Positions 1 to 6,999 of a stretch of DNA of 18,460 nt are shown here, piece after piece. Numbering within the stretch: position 1 is the stretch's first letter; the number at the start of each line of letters is the position of its first letter. The notes under the pieces are model-generated. The model saw only the letters and a list, made by a program, of their open reading frames with translations. It was not told where the DNA came from and searched no databases. The position numbers and the translations under genes are program-made. The DNA comes from CAYLUN01 sp964386865 (GTDB taxonomy: Bacteria > Verrucomicrobiota > Kiritimatiellia > RFP12 > UBA1067): positions 1 to 18,460 of the forward strand of contig CAYLUN010000101.1 in assembly GCA_964386865.1 (NCBI GenBank), given 5' to 3'.

Positions 1-32
1 GAATCGGACATAACTCGTTGGCATCCAACTCC

Positions 33-60
33 TGAATTCTGGCTTCTGAATTCTGAATTC
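33..60. repeat. TGAATTC heptamer tandem repeat
   Basis: Four consecutive 7-bp units start at 33, 40, 47 and 54. Three are exactly TGAATTC and the second reads TGGCTTC. The array lies outside any gene and directly abuts the perfect hairpin at 62-89. It looks like an intergenic repeat family rather than a protein-coding relic. Confidence 0.7.
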
Positions 61-61
61 T

Positions 62-89
62 GTGCGATTGCAATAGTTTGCAATCGCAC
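62..89. repeat. Perfect 12-bp inverted repeat (hairpin)
   Basis: GTGCGATTGCAA at 62-73 is followed by the loop TAGT at 74-77 and then the exact reverse complement at 78-89. There is no T-tract on either side, so it is not a typical intrinsic terminator. It may be a REP-like palindrome, or the processing or termination signal of a gene to the left of the window. Confidence 0.7.
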
Positions 90-199
90 CCTCCGACCGA
101 CATTCGGATAGACAAACCGAGACCGACGCTGATACCATTTCGCATATCGGATTGTGTGACACACCTGTACGCAGACAACATCCCCTGCAAGGAGGCTCT

Positions 200-829
200 A
201 TGTCGAAAGGTCGCGTGATCGCCGGAACCACCGTTGCGCTGGCCCTCCTCTGCGTCGCCGGGTACGCGTATCTGAGCCCCCCTTTTGCCGCGACTTGTAA
301 GTCGACCTATGCCGAGGGCTCCGCCTGGGTGCGGCGGCAGGCCGGCGCCATCGAGCAGGCGTACAAGAAGACGGACCTCTACGCGTCGGTGAACCGGGAG
401 TTGCGGCAGCGCGAGTCCGTCAGCCAGCAGAAGAAGAGGAGCGCCGTGAGCCCCAAGGCCGCGACTAGCGAGGCGCTCGCCAAAGCGAGAGCCGATGCCC
501 AGGCGAAGAAGCAGAAGCCCTTGTCCGAGGCCGCAAGGCGCCAGCAGGAGCGGGCGAGCTGGTCCCCCGGCCAGAGGATCGCCCACGGCAGTTCGTTCGC
601 GAAGCACAAAGGCGATTTCGGCTTCACGGCCGAAGACCAGATGGCCTCGCACGTCGACCGCGTCATCGGCTTTGCGAGCGCATCGAACACGAAGCAGCTC
701 AGCGGCGGGCAAACCGCGTACTGGGACGAGAAAACCTGGTCCATCGTTATCGTCGACCCCAAGTCGCCCGACGGCGGGACGGCCTTCAAGCCGAAGCAAG
801 GCCGCCCGTATTTCGTCAACCTGAAATGA
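200..829 (+). CDS. Membrane-anchored protein with polymorphic-toxin-like C-terminal nuclease domain
   Basis: This is a 209-residue protein. I chose the ATG at 200 because AAGGAGG at 189-195 sits 4 bases upstream; a longer TTG start at 152 lacks this support. Residues 6-24 form one hydrophobic segment (signal anchor) with no lipobox. Residues 40-120 are charged, helical and Ala/Lys/Arg/Gln-rich, probably an extracytoplasmic stalk. Residues 130-209 look like a compact domain with SFAKHKGDF (132-140), HVDRVI (151-156), GGQTAYWDE (169-177), DGGTAFKP (191-198) and a terminal YF (204-205). I recognise this pattern (Lys-His, Asp-Phe, 'TAYWD', 'DGGTAF+P', 'YF') from C-terminal toxin modules of CDI/RHS-type polymorphic toxins, probably RNases. 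The family match is from memory, and the activity is inferred. No partner immunity ORF follows within 400 bp. It could instead be a domesticated periplasmic nuclease or a protein of unknown function. Confidence 0.75.
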   Translation: MSKGRVIAGTTVALALLCVAGYAYLSPPFAATCKSTYAEGSAWVRRQAGAIEQAYKKTDLYASVNRELRQRESVSQQKKRSAVSPKAATSEALAKARADAQAKKQKPLSEAARRQQERASWSPGQRIAHGSSFAKHKGDFGFTAEDQMASHVDRVIGFASASNTKQLSGGQTAYWDEKTWSIVIVDPKSPDGGTAFKPKQGRPYFVNLK

Positions 830-856
830 CCCCCCCGCTTTTTTCTGAATCGCCTG

Positions 857-885
857 TTGACACGATAAAAAAAAACGGATATTTT
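857..885 (+). promoter_or_regulatory. Putative sigma70 promoter upstream of the RRM gene
   Basis: TTGACA at 857-862 is a perfect -35. After a 17-bp spacer containing an A-tract comes TATTTT at 880-885 as the -10. Transcription would start near 892, giving a leader of about 350 nt before the ATG at 1246 unless it stops at the hairpin near 963-990. Confidence 0.5.
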
Positions 886-962
886 ATTCTTATCAATTGC
901 GAAACGGCTGATTTTTTCATCGTCTCTATGACCCTGGGTTTCGGCTTGTCGTGATGGAGGGG

Positions 963-990
963 CCGTCTGAAAAAGGACGGTGTGCGTTTT
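963..990 (+). terminator. Possible terminator/attenuator in the leader
   Basis: CCGTCT at 963-968 pairs with GGACGG at 975-980 around a GAAAAA loop. A T6 run begins six bases later, at 987. The stem is short and the T-tract is displaced, so it is at best a weak terminator. It lies about 75-100 nt downstream of the predicted start from the promoter at 857-885. Confidence 0.25.
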
Positions 991-1074
991 TTGAAAAGTT
1001 TGAAAGCTCGAAGCCCGATCTCCTCAGCCGCTCTATCCGTCTTGACTCTGCGGAATAGCGCCCCTCAGGTAAAT

Positions 1075-1088
1075 CGCGCGATCGCGCG
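1075..1088. repeat. 14-bp palindrome CGCGCGATCGCGCG
   Basis: This is a perfect palindrome containing GCGATCGC, in the non-coding leader of the RRM gene. It could be a protein-binding site or an RNA hairpin with a minimal loop, or chance in GC-rich DNA. Confidence 0.4.
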
Positions 1089-1245
1089 TTTCAAACGAGA
1101 CCCGCTTGGGGGCTGCACGGGTGAGCATCTTGCGAACCGGGCTGCATAGGCGAGGTTGCCTACGAAATCGGATTTGCCATGGGATCCGGTTCCGCCTGTT
1201 ACACGAACACGACATGGCGCTTGTGAAGTAGAGAAGGATAGAGAC

Positions 1246-1638
1246 ATGGACATCTATGTGGGCAATCTTGCCTATTCGACGAATGACGAGTCCCTGAGAA
1301 CCGCGTTTGCAGCTTACGGCGAAGTCGCCTCTGCTCGCGTCGTCTCGGATCGCATGACCGGCCGTTCCAAGGGTTTTGGCTTTGTCGAGATGCCCGACCG
1401 CGCTCAGGCGCAGGCGGCGATCGACGCCCTCAACGGCAAAGAGCTGGATGGTCGCACCCTCCGTGTGAACGAGTCGCAGCCGAAGCCTCGCGAAGAGCGC
1501 GGCGGTAGCGGCGGCGGCGGCAGCCGTGGCGGGTTCGGCGGCGGCGGCGGCGGCGGTGGCGGCCGTGGCGGGTTCGGCGGCGGCCGCGGTGGCGCCGGCG
1601 GTGGCCGTGGCGAGCGTCGCGAGACCACCCGTTGGTAG
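1246..1638 (+). CDS. RRM-domain glycine-rich RNA-binding protein
   Basis: This is a 130-residue cytoplasmic single-strand RNA-binding protein. The start at 1246 is supported by AAGGA at 1234-1238, seven bases upstream; the frame stays open further upstream but without such a site. Residues 1-78 are one RRM: RNP2 is IYVGNL (3-8) and RNP1 is KGFGFVEM (42-49), with the aromatic residues Y4, F44 and F46 that stack on RNA bases. Residues 86-130 are a Gly/Arg-rich tail resembling RGG boxes. The architecture matches bacterial Rbp proteins, which in cyanobacteria are often cold-regulated. The gene is monocistronic, with a strong terminator at 1672-1701. The unusually long leader suggests post-transcriptional control. 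Confidence 0.95.
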   Translation: MDIYVGNLAYSTNDESLRTAFAAYGEVASARVVSDRMTGRSKGFGFVEMPDRAQAQAAIDALNGKELDGRTLRVNESQPKPREERGGSGGGGSRGGFGGGGGGGGGRGGFGGGRGGAGGGRGERRETTRW

Positions 1639-1671
1639 TCTTCCGCTGCAGCTAGCGCTTGTGACTGAAAG

Positions 1672-1701
1672 AAGCCGTTCCCAGCCGGGTGCGGCTTTTT
1701 T
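1672..1701 (+). terminator. Intrinsic terminator of the RRM gene
   Basis: AAGCCG at 1672-1677 pairs with CGGCTT at 1692-1697, and an inner CCC (1680-1682) pairs with GGG (1687-1689). T6 at 1696-1701 and more T residues follow. It lies between convergent genes, and the opposite strand reads TTCTTTC after the stem, so it may also stop leftward transcripts from the GH13-like gene. Confidence 0.8.
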
Positions 1702-1772
1702 GTTTTCATCCGCCGCCCCCGAGCCCCACTGCGCTCCGTTTCCAGACCTCTAGGCTCCGGCCCTCCCGGCCC

Positions 1773-4700
1773 CTAGTTTCGAGCTTCCAGCTTCAGCACC
1801 CTCACGTCGTCGATCCAGATCCGACCCGCGTTTCCATTCATCCCCGCTTCGGCCGTCACGGACGTCAGCCCCGCTGGCACAGTCATCTCCACCGACACGT
1901 CGCGCCAGTCGCTGTCGCCGACCGGCAAACTCGCCGTGGCGTAGGTAAACCGCTCTCCCGCGTGGAGCCCCCACCGCACGCAAGCGGTCTTCCAGCTCAG
2001 GTCCGCCCGCCGCACACCGGCTGCCTTCACGCGGGCCGTCAGCCGCCACGTCGAGCCCACAGGAAAAGCCTGCGCCGGCAGCGCCTGCCGCACCATGCGG
2101 TATTCCTTGCCGTCGCCCGCCACCGCCACGCAACGGCTGTTCGCTTCGTAAACGAACTCCGCGCCTGCCGGCAACTGCCACGCCGTCCGCTCGTCAAACG
2201 CCGGCTGCGGCAGACACCGATTTGAGCGAAGCAGCTGAACCCTCCCCTGACTTTCCTGGTCGAAGCCGCCGTCCCGCAGCAGCTCCGCGCCCCTGTCGAG
2301 CGACAGCGCCAGCTCGTCCGCGGGCGCCTCCGCGCCTTCCTCGCACGATACGCTCATGGTCACGCCATTCCATCGCCCAACCCCGCTGTTGTCGGGCTTG
2401 CCGTCCATCCACGCCAGGTGCAGGTCGCCGCCGTGCAGGAACACGTTGGCTGGTTTCTGGCCGAACCACGTCAGGCCGGAGAGCCGCAGCGCCAGCCCGG
2501 CCGCACCCAACACCCGCACCTCGCGCGGCAGCCGCCCCGGATCGGCCGCCTTCGACGTCTGCGCGTAGCGCGCCTTGCCGTCGCCCCGCGCGCCCGCCAG
2601 AAACTCGCCCGCCGCGTCGCTGAGCGCCGCGCGCTCCGCGCCCTCGACGTTCGTGAGCAGGGATAGGAACGCGTAGTCCGCGCCCGTGAGCGCCTCGGCA
2701 TTGAACGCGCACGTTCGCCGGAACGCAGGCCCGTCGCCGAACGTGTACGCGCTGTAGAAGCGGATCGGGTGCGCCATCTTGTCGAAGCGGTCGAAGCCGC
2801 GCAGCTCGCCGACAAAGCTCAGCCTGAAGCCGCTCGCGCAGCGTTCGATCCGCACCGTCGCCTCCACGTCGTCCTCCTGCGACAGCTCCTTGTCACCCTC
2901 GAAGCCTTTGTCCGTGTAGAGCATCGACCGACGCACCACCGGCTTCCACGCCGCGCCCTCCTTGCGCCACAGCCCCGCCAGCACGCCGTTGCGGCCGACC
3001 CGCGCCCGGTAGTACGGATTCTCGAACTGCCAGCCGCCGCCCGCCGCCGTCAGCCGCGCGTCGCCCGTACCAGGCACCGGCCCCTCGCCGCGCGCCTCCG
3101 TCCGGAGCGTGAAGGCCACCTCGTCCACTCCCGACGTCACGCCGCACGCGCGGTCGCGCCACGTGACCAGCACCTTCAGCCCGCGGTCATCGCCCACACG
3201 GTCGAGCAACTGCACGGAGGCCGGCAGCCGCGCCGGGTCGAAGCCGATCGACAGACGCTTCCCCCCGGCATCAGCGCCCACCTTCGCGTGCTCCGCGTCG
3301 AGCCCGAACGGATGCAGGCGCGAGTCCCACAGCGCGGCCCCACCCTGCGGCAGCCGGTAGATCGAACCTACCACACCGTCGCACCCCGGGTGCCGCACGC
3401 GGAACGGGCTCTCGAATACCCCCTCCGCCGTCGCCGCGAACCAGCGCTCCGCCGCAGGCAGGTCGAGCAGGAGCGCCGCGCCCTCCGGCACGCCGCCCTG
3501 CCAGGACGCGCGAACGCCCACGCCGTCGCCCGCCGGCGCATACCGGAGCGTCAGCGCGTGGCCGCGAAACGCGCGAACGGCCTCGACGCTTCCGTCCGAC
3601 AGCACGCGCACACCGTTCGTCCCGACCGGCTCCAGGCCCTGTGGCAGCGCAAGGTCCAGCCCCGCCGCGAACGACTTCCACAACCCCGTCTTCCACGCGC
3701 AAGCGAGGCCGGTCGAGGGATCGATCATGAACGAGCCCGATGCGCCTTTGACCGGCACCTGCACGCGGGCGCTCGGTTGAGCCACGCGGCGGACCTCCGT
3801 CTTCAGCGGCGACAACCCCGGCAAGGCCTTGCCCCCGAAGCGCAGCACTGTGTAGCCGAACGGCGCGAGCGATACCTCCATCTGCCCCTGCCGCACAGCA
3901 ACCTTCTTCCCCGTCATCAGATCGCAGGCCCACCCCGCACCGCGCAGCGCTTCCGACAGGCCAGCCAGTGGCACCGTGACCGCTCCGCACACAGGTTTAC
4001 CGGTGAGATTCACCAGCACCACTGAGGCTTGGTCTGCGCCGTTCGGCGCCCGTTCATACATGTGCTCGAAATCGGGTTTCTCGCGTCCCTGCCTCTGCTG
4101 TTTGTCGACCCCCGTGCGCAGGCACGCGAACACGCCGTCCGGCGCGGTGACACCCAGATAGTCGGCCGCACCGTCGTTGAGTTCCGACACGTGGTTGCGC
4201 ACGTGGAAGATGCGGCGGTAGGCCTCGTAGTTGCCGTCTTCCATCTCGTGGTAGACCATCGGGATGCCGTGGATCCAGGAGATCAGCGCCACCAGCGCGC
4301 GCTGCGCATCCGCGCCGTACCAGAGCCCGGAGCGCAGGCTGTCGTGGCTTTCGACGTGGCGCATGCGCACCAGGTCCGGGATCTCCGCGTACGACTGCTC
4401 GTGCAGCCAGCGCCGCAGGCGCGGCACGAACGCCTCGGCCGGCAGCTTGCGGAAGTCGTGCAGCACGTTGTAGCAGAGGTCGAAGTCGTAGGTCGAGTCG
4501 CTCACCGCGCCGTGGATGCTCGAGCCGACCTCCGCCAGGTTCGCGCCGTCCGGCCGGACCGCCTTCACCGCCTGGCGCAGCGCCCGCTGCATGGCGAGCC
4601 CGCCCTGCGCCTGCGCGTGGCTGGCCCGCGCGTAGGGGATCGCCGGGTTCCAGTTCGGGATCTTGCTGCCGCCGCAGGCGTCGATGCGGAACCCGTCCAG

Positions 4701-5978
4701 CCCGTACTCGCGCGTGTAGAAGGAGACGACGTTGCTCATGTAGTCGATCCACGTGGGCCAGTTGAAGTCGAAGCACCAGTAGTGGAGCGTCGAGCCGTCC
4801 TCGTTCTGCGCCAGCCACTCGGGATGCTCCTTGGCGCGCGGGAACTCGTTGCAGCCGCCGTGCGGCACGCAGTCCTGCCACACGCGCATCCCCAGTTCGC
4901 GGGCCTTCGCGGTCAGGGACTTGTAGTCCTCGGGCGTGCCGAGCCCCTCCTGCAGCTTGTAGTAGTCGCGCGGCCAGTAGATCGACTTGTCCTCCAGCGG
5001 CATCAGCCAGAGCGCGTTGCAGCCGAGGCCGCGGATGTGCGGGAGAAGCTCCGTCGCGGCTTTGAACCCGCCGAGGTCCTGGCACTGCGAGCCGATCGTG
5101 CCGCCGGGGTGGAACGAGTAGAGGATCACGCGCTTGAGCCACTCGGGCCGGTCCGCAGGCGGCACCTGCTTGACGAGCCGGAACCACTCGCCCAGGCGGC
5201 GCAGCGCGGTCTCGGCATCGTTCGGCTGCAGCCACAGCCACGCGTCGCCGACCTTCTGCGCGACGCCCTTGCGCATGTGCCCCAGCGTGTTAAACGACTG
5301 CGTCACGCGAACCAGCCCCACGCCTTCGGTCGCGCTCACGCCGCCGCGGTCGGCGTACTCGACCAGCTCATCGCTCACCCACACCGCCGACCAGCCTCCG
5401 CCGGTCTCGCCGATCAGCGGATACGGGCTGCGGCCGCTGCTGGTCCTGCGGTTCGCCGCCAACTCCTTGGCGTCCGTCCGGCGCGGCGGATAGACGGCCG
5501 GATAGAAGTAGCCGCCGCCCTCGCCGAGCGGCAACGCGCCGCCCTGGATCCAGAACGCCTTGAGCGTGGTGTCCGCCGCGCCCTGCCACGCGACCTCAAA
5601 CCAGCGCCTCAGCATGCGCGGCTCGGGGAAAAGCTGCACATAGGCGTCAACCGACCACTCGCCGGCCCGCATCCGGCTCTTGACCGTGTCGGGCGCGACG
5701 CGCTCCACGCCCAGCCCCTCGATCGTGGCGCCGCCGCCCGTGACCCACTTCTCGCCCTGCTTCAGGTCGAAGAACTGCCGGGTCTCGGGCGCTTGCACCA
5801 CGGCCTTCCCGTCGCACAGGATCTCACCGGCCCAGCCGGTCTGCGGGTCGAGCCGCACCGCGAAACGCTCCGTGCCGAACACCTTGCCCTGCGGCGTGTC
5901 GCGCAGCGACAGCTCCTGCGCAAGCCCCCCAAACGCGATTCCCGCCAAAAACCCCGCCAGCCAGACACCTGCTCTCAT
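1773..5978 (-). CDS. Secreted multidomain GH13 (alpha-amylase family) glycosidase with C-terminal carbohydrate-binding-like domain
   Basis: This is a 1401-residue exported protein. I chose the start at 5978 because GAGGGGG lies six bases upstream and the protein then opens with a clear signal peptide (residues 1-20, AGVWLAGFLAGIAFGGLA then Q). The frame is open 62 codons further, but that stretch covers the promoter. Residues about 22-270 look like a beta-sandwich. Residues about 280-590 are a GH13 TIM barrel: nucleophile D433 (GFRID), acid/base E483 (NLAEVG), stabiliser D546 (HVESHD), so the catalytic triad is present. Region I reads QDCVPHGG (D369), where GH13 enzymes usually have DVVxNH; the Asn-His pair is replaced by His-Gly. 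Residues 740-1230 appear to be two more beta-rich domains. Residues 1235-1401 resemble a CBM4/9-like or discoidin-like sugar-binding fold (GFDQ...W...DDVRV). The substrate is probably an alpha-glucan or alpha-glucoside, by inference. It is divergent from the isomerase/oxidoreductase cluster across a shared promoter region. Confidence 0.85.
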   Translation of the reverse strand: MRAGVWLAGFLAGIAFGGLAQELSLRDTPQGKVFGTERFAVRLDPQTGWAGEILCDGKAVVQAPETRQFFDLKQGEKWVTGGGATIEGLGVERVAPDTVKSRMRAGEWSVDAYVQLFPEPRMLRRWFEVAWQGAADTTLKAFWIQGGALPLGEGGGYFYPAVYPPRRTDAKELAANRRTSSGRSPYPLIGETGGGWSAVWVSDELVEYADRGGVSATEGVGLVRVTQSFNTLGHMRKGVAQKVGDAWLWLQPNDAETALRRLGEWFRLVKQVPPADRPEWLKRVILYSFHPGGTIGSQCQDLGGFKAATELLPHIRGLGCNALWLMPLEDKSIYWPRDYYKLQEGLGTPEDYKSLTAKARELGMRVWQDCVPHGGCNEFPRAKEHPEWLAQNEDGSTLHYWCFDFNWPTWIDYMSNVVSFYTREYGLDGFRIDACGGSKIPNWNPAIPYARASHAQAQGGLAMQRALRQAVKAVRPDGANLAEVGSSIHGAVSDSTYDFDLCYNVLHDFRKLPAEAFVPRLRRWLHEQSYAEIPDLVRMRHVESHDSLRSGLWYGADAQRALVALISWIHGIPMVYHEMEDGNYEAYRRIFHVRNHVSELNDGAADYLGVTAPDGVFACLRTGVDKQQRQGREKPDFEHMYERAPNGADQASVVLVNLTGKPVCGAVTVPLAGLSEALRGAGWACDLMTGKKVAVRQGQMEVSLAPFGYTVLRFGGKALPGLSPLKTEVRRVAQPSARVQVPVKGASGSFMIDPSTGLACAWKTGLWKSFAAGLDLALPQGLEPVGTNGVRVLSDGSVEAVRAFRGHALTLRYAPAGDGVGVRASWQGGVPEGAALLLDLPAAERWFAATAEGVFESPFRVRHPGCDGVVGSIYRLPQGGAALWDSRLHPFGLDAEHAKVGADAGGKRLSIGFDPARLPASVQLLDRVGDDRGLKVLVTWRDRACGVTSGVDEVAFTLRTEARGEGPVPGTGDARLTAAGGGWQFENPYYRARVGRNGVLAGLWRKEGAAWKPVVRRSMLYTDKGFEGDKELSQEDDVEATVRIERCASGFRLSFVGELRGFDRFDKMAHPIRFYSAYTFGDGPAFRRTCAFNAEALTGADYAFLSLLTNVEGAERAALSDAAGEFLAGARGDGKARYAQTSKAADPGRLPREVRVLGAAGLALRLSGLTWFGQKPANVFLHGGDLHLAWMDGKPDNSGVGRWNGVTMSVSCEEGAEAPADELALSLDRGAELLRDGGFDQESQGRVQLLRSNRCLPQPAFDERTAWQLPAGAEFVYEANSRCVAVAGDGKEYRMVRQALPAQAFPVGSTWRLTARVKAAGVRRADLSWKTACVRWGLHAGERFTYATASLPVGDSDWRDVSVEMTVPAGLTSVTAEAGMNGNAGRIWIDDVRVLKLEARN

Positions 5979-6005
5979 TGCACGCCCCCTCGTTATGATT
6001 TCAGG

Positions 6006-6034
6006 AGTGTATCCCCGCCCCATCGCGGGGTCAA
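6006..6034 (-). promoter_or_regulatory. Promoter for the GH13-like gene
   Basis: Read on the minus strand, TTGACC (6029-6034) and TACACT (6006-6011) are separated by 17 bp. The spacer holds an inverted repeat, CCCCGC at 6013-6018 and GCGGGG at 6025-6030, where a repressor could block RNA polymerase. The predicted start lies near 6000, about 22 nt from the ATG. Confidence 0.5.
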
Positions 6035-6048
6035 GCGCAGGGCACCCA

Positions 6049-6077
6049 GATACTTTTCGCCACTGAACAAAAGTATC
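6049..6077. promoter_or_regulatory. Candidate operator shared by the divergent carbohydrate genes
   Basis: GATACTTTT at 6049-6057 and AAAAGTATC at 6069-6077 form a perfect 9-bp inverted repeat with 11 bp between the arms. The arm centres are 20 bp apart, about two helical turns, as expected for a dimeric regulator. It lies upstream of both promoters. The right arm is one base from the rightward -35, which would suit an activator. Confidence 0.5.
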
Positions 6078-6078
6078 C

Positions 6079-6107
6079 TTGGCGTGCGGTCGCTCGTCCG
6101 GTATAAG
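6079..6107 (+). promoter_or_regulatory. Promoter for the isomerase-oxidoreductase-DUF6807 cluster
   Basis: TTGGCG at 6079-6084 and TATAAG at 6102-6107 have a 17-bp spacer. The predicted start lies near 6114, leaving a leader of about 22 nt before the ATG at 6136. Confidence 0.5.
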
Positions 6108-6135
6108 GGTGGTATCAATAAAGGGAGGCTTGACG

Positions 6136-6981
6136 ATGGCTCGCTTCAAGATCGCCGTAAACATGGAGTTCGTGCGAAGCGCGGATAAGGGCTTCGAGGC
6201 GGGCGTGAAGATCGCCGCCGACCTGGGCTACCGCTATATCGAGCCGATGGTTCACACCGGCTGGGAGCTGCTCAGCGAGGTCCACTACTTCCACTCGTAC
6301 TCGATGGAGCAGGACAACCTGCTGATGAAGGAGATCTGCGACGCGCACGGCGTCAAGGTCTCCAGCCTCAGCGGCCACAGCCCGCTCATGCGCCCCGAGG
6401 CCGCCGTGCCGCGCCTGACGCGTGCCATCGAGCTGGCCGACGCCTGCGGCGCGCGCTTCGTCAACACGGACGAGATGGTCAAGCCCACGTGGATGGACGA
6501 CGCCTTCGCGCACGAGGTCATGCGCTACACCCTCACGCGGGCCGCCCAGTGCGCCGCCCGCCACAAGGTCTGGCTCTGCATCGAGCCGCACGGCCTCTAC
6601 ACGCGCGCCTCGAAAGGCCTCATGCGCATCGTGCGCCTCGTGGACTCGCCGTGGATTCAGGTGAACTGGGACACCGGCAACGCCTACCTCGCCGGCGTCG
6701 AAGACCCCTATGAGGGACTCGCGGCCGTGCGCGACGCGGTCTACCATGTACACGCCAAGGACATCTCGCTGCAGCACAGCGCCGCCGAGCGCGGCAAGGT
6801 CACGGGCACGCCCGTGGGTTGCGCCTGCGGCGATGGCGTGGTCGATTGGCAGCGCGTCTTCGGCATCCTCGCGCCGCTCGACCGCGAGATCTTCTTCAGC
6901 GTGGAGTGCGGCACCATCGACCAAGCCGCCCGCAGCCTCGCGTTCCTCCGCAAGGAGATGGGCAGCTTGTTGCAGGATTAA
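6136..6981 (+). CDS. Sugar phosphate isomerase/epimerase family TIM-barrel protein
   Basis: This is a 281-residue cytoplasmic protein without a signal peptide. The start at 6136 has AAGGGAGG at 6121-6128; upstream codons in frame overlap the promoter. It shows the xylose-isomerase-like (AP endonuclease 2) barrel pattern with candidate metal ligands E150 (IEPHG), D179 (NWDTGN), H206 (HVHAKD) and E257 (VECGT), plus a plausible proton-shuttling E36 (YIEP). Family members isomerise or epimerise sugars and keto-sugars using a divalent metal; the exact substrate cannot be read here. It is first in a three-gene cluster and ends 18 bp before the Tat oxidoreductase. It probably acts on an oxidised or reduced sugar made or used by that neighbour. 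Confidence 0.88.
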   Translation: MARFKIAVNMEFVRSADKGFEAGVKIAADLGYRYIEPMVHTGWELLSEVHYFHSYSMEQDNLLMKEICDAHGVKVSSLSGHSPLMRPEAAVPRLTRAIELADACGARFVNTDEMVKPTWMDDAFAHEVMRYTLTRAAQCAARHKVWLCIEPHGLYTRASKGLMRIVRLVDSPWIQVNWDTGNAYLAGVEDPYEGLAAVRDAVYHVHAKDISLQHSAAERGKVTGTPVGCACGDGVVDWQRVFGILAPLDREIFFSVECGTIDQAARSLAFLRKEMGSLLQD

Positions 6982-6999
6982 CCTCAGGAGGCTCTCGCC

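Larger units (their letters stand above)
830..1245. other. Gene-poor interval / long leader of the RRM gene
   Basis: There is no credible ORF in these 416 bases. They hold a good promoter at 857-885, a hairpin followed by T residues at 963-990, and a 14-bp palindrome CGCGCGATCGCGCG at 1075-1088. The arrangement fits either a long structured 5' untranslated region for the RNA-binding protein at 1246, or a separate small RNA of about 100 nt ending near 990. Confidence 0.45.

Noticed and set aside
1500..1615. GGC-rich DNA as a separate tandem repeat
   Set aside because: It encodes the glycine-rich tail of the RRM protein, so codon-level repetition explains it.
4029..6188. Long plus-strand open frame (719 codons) across the GH13-like gene
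   Set aside because: It is the antisense of the GH13-like gene. Composition is Arg/Ala/His/Leu-rich with no motifs, typical of GC-rich shadow frames.
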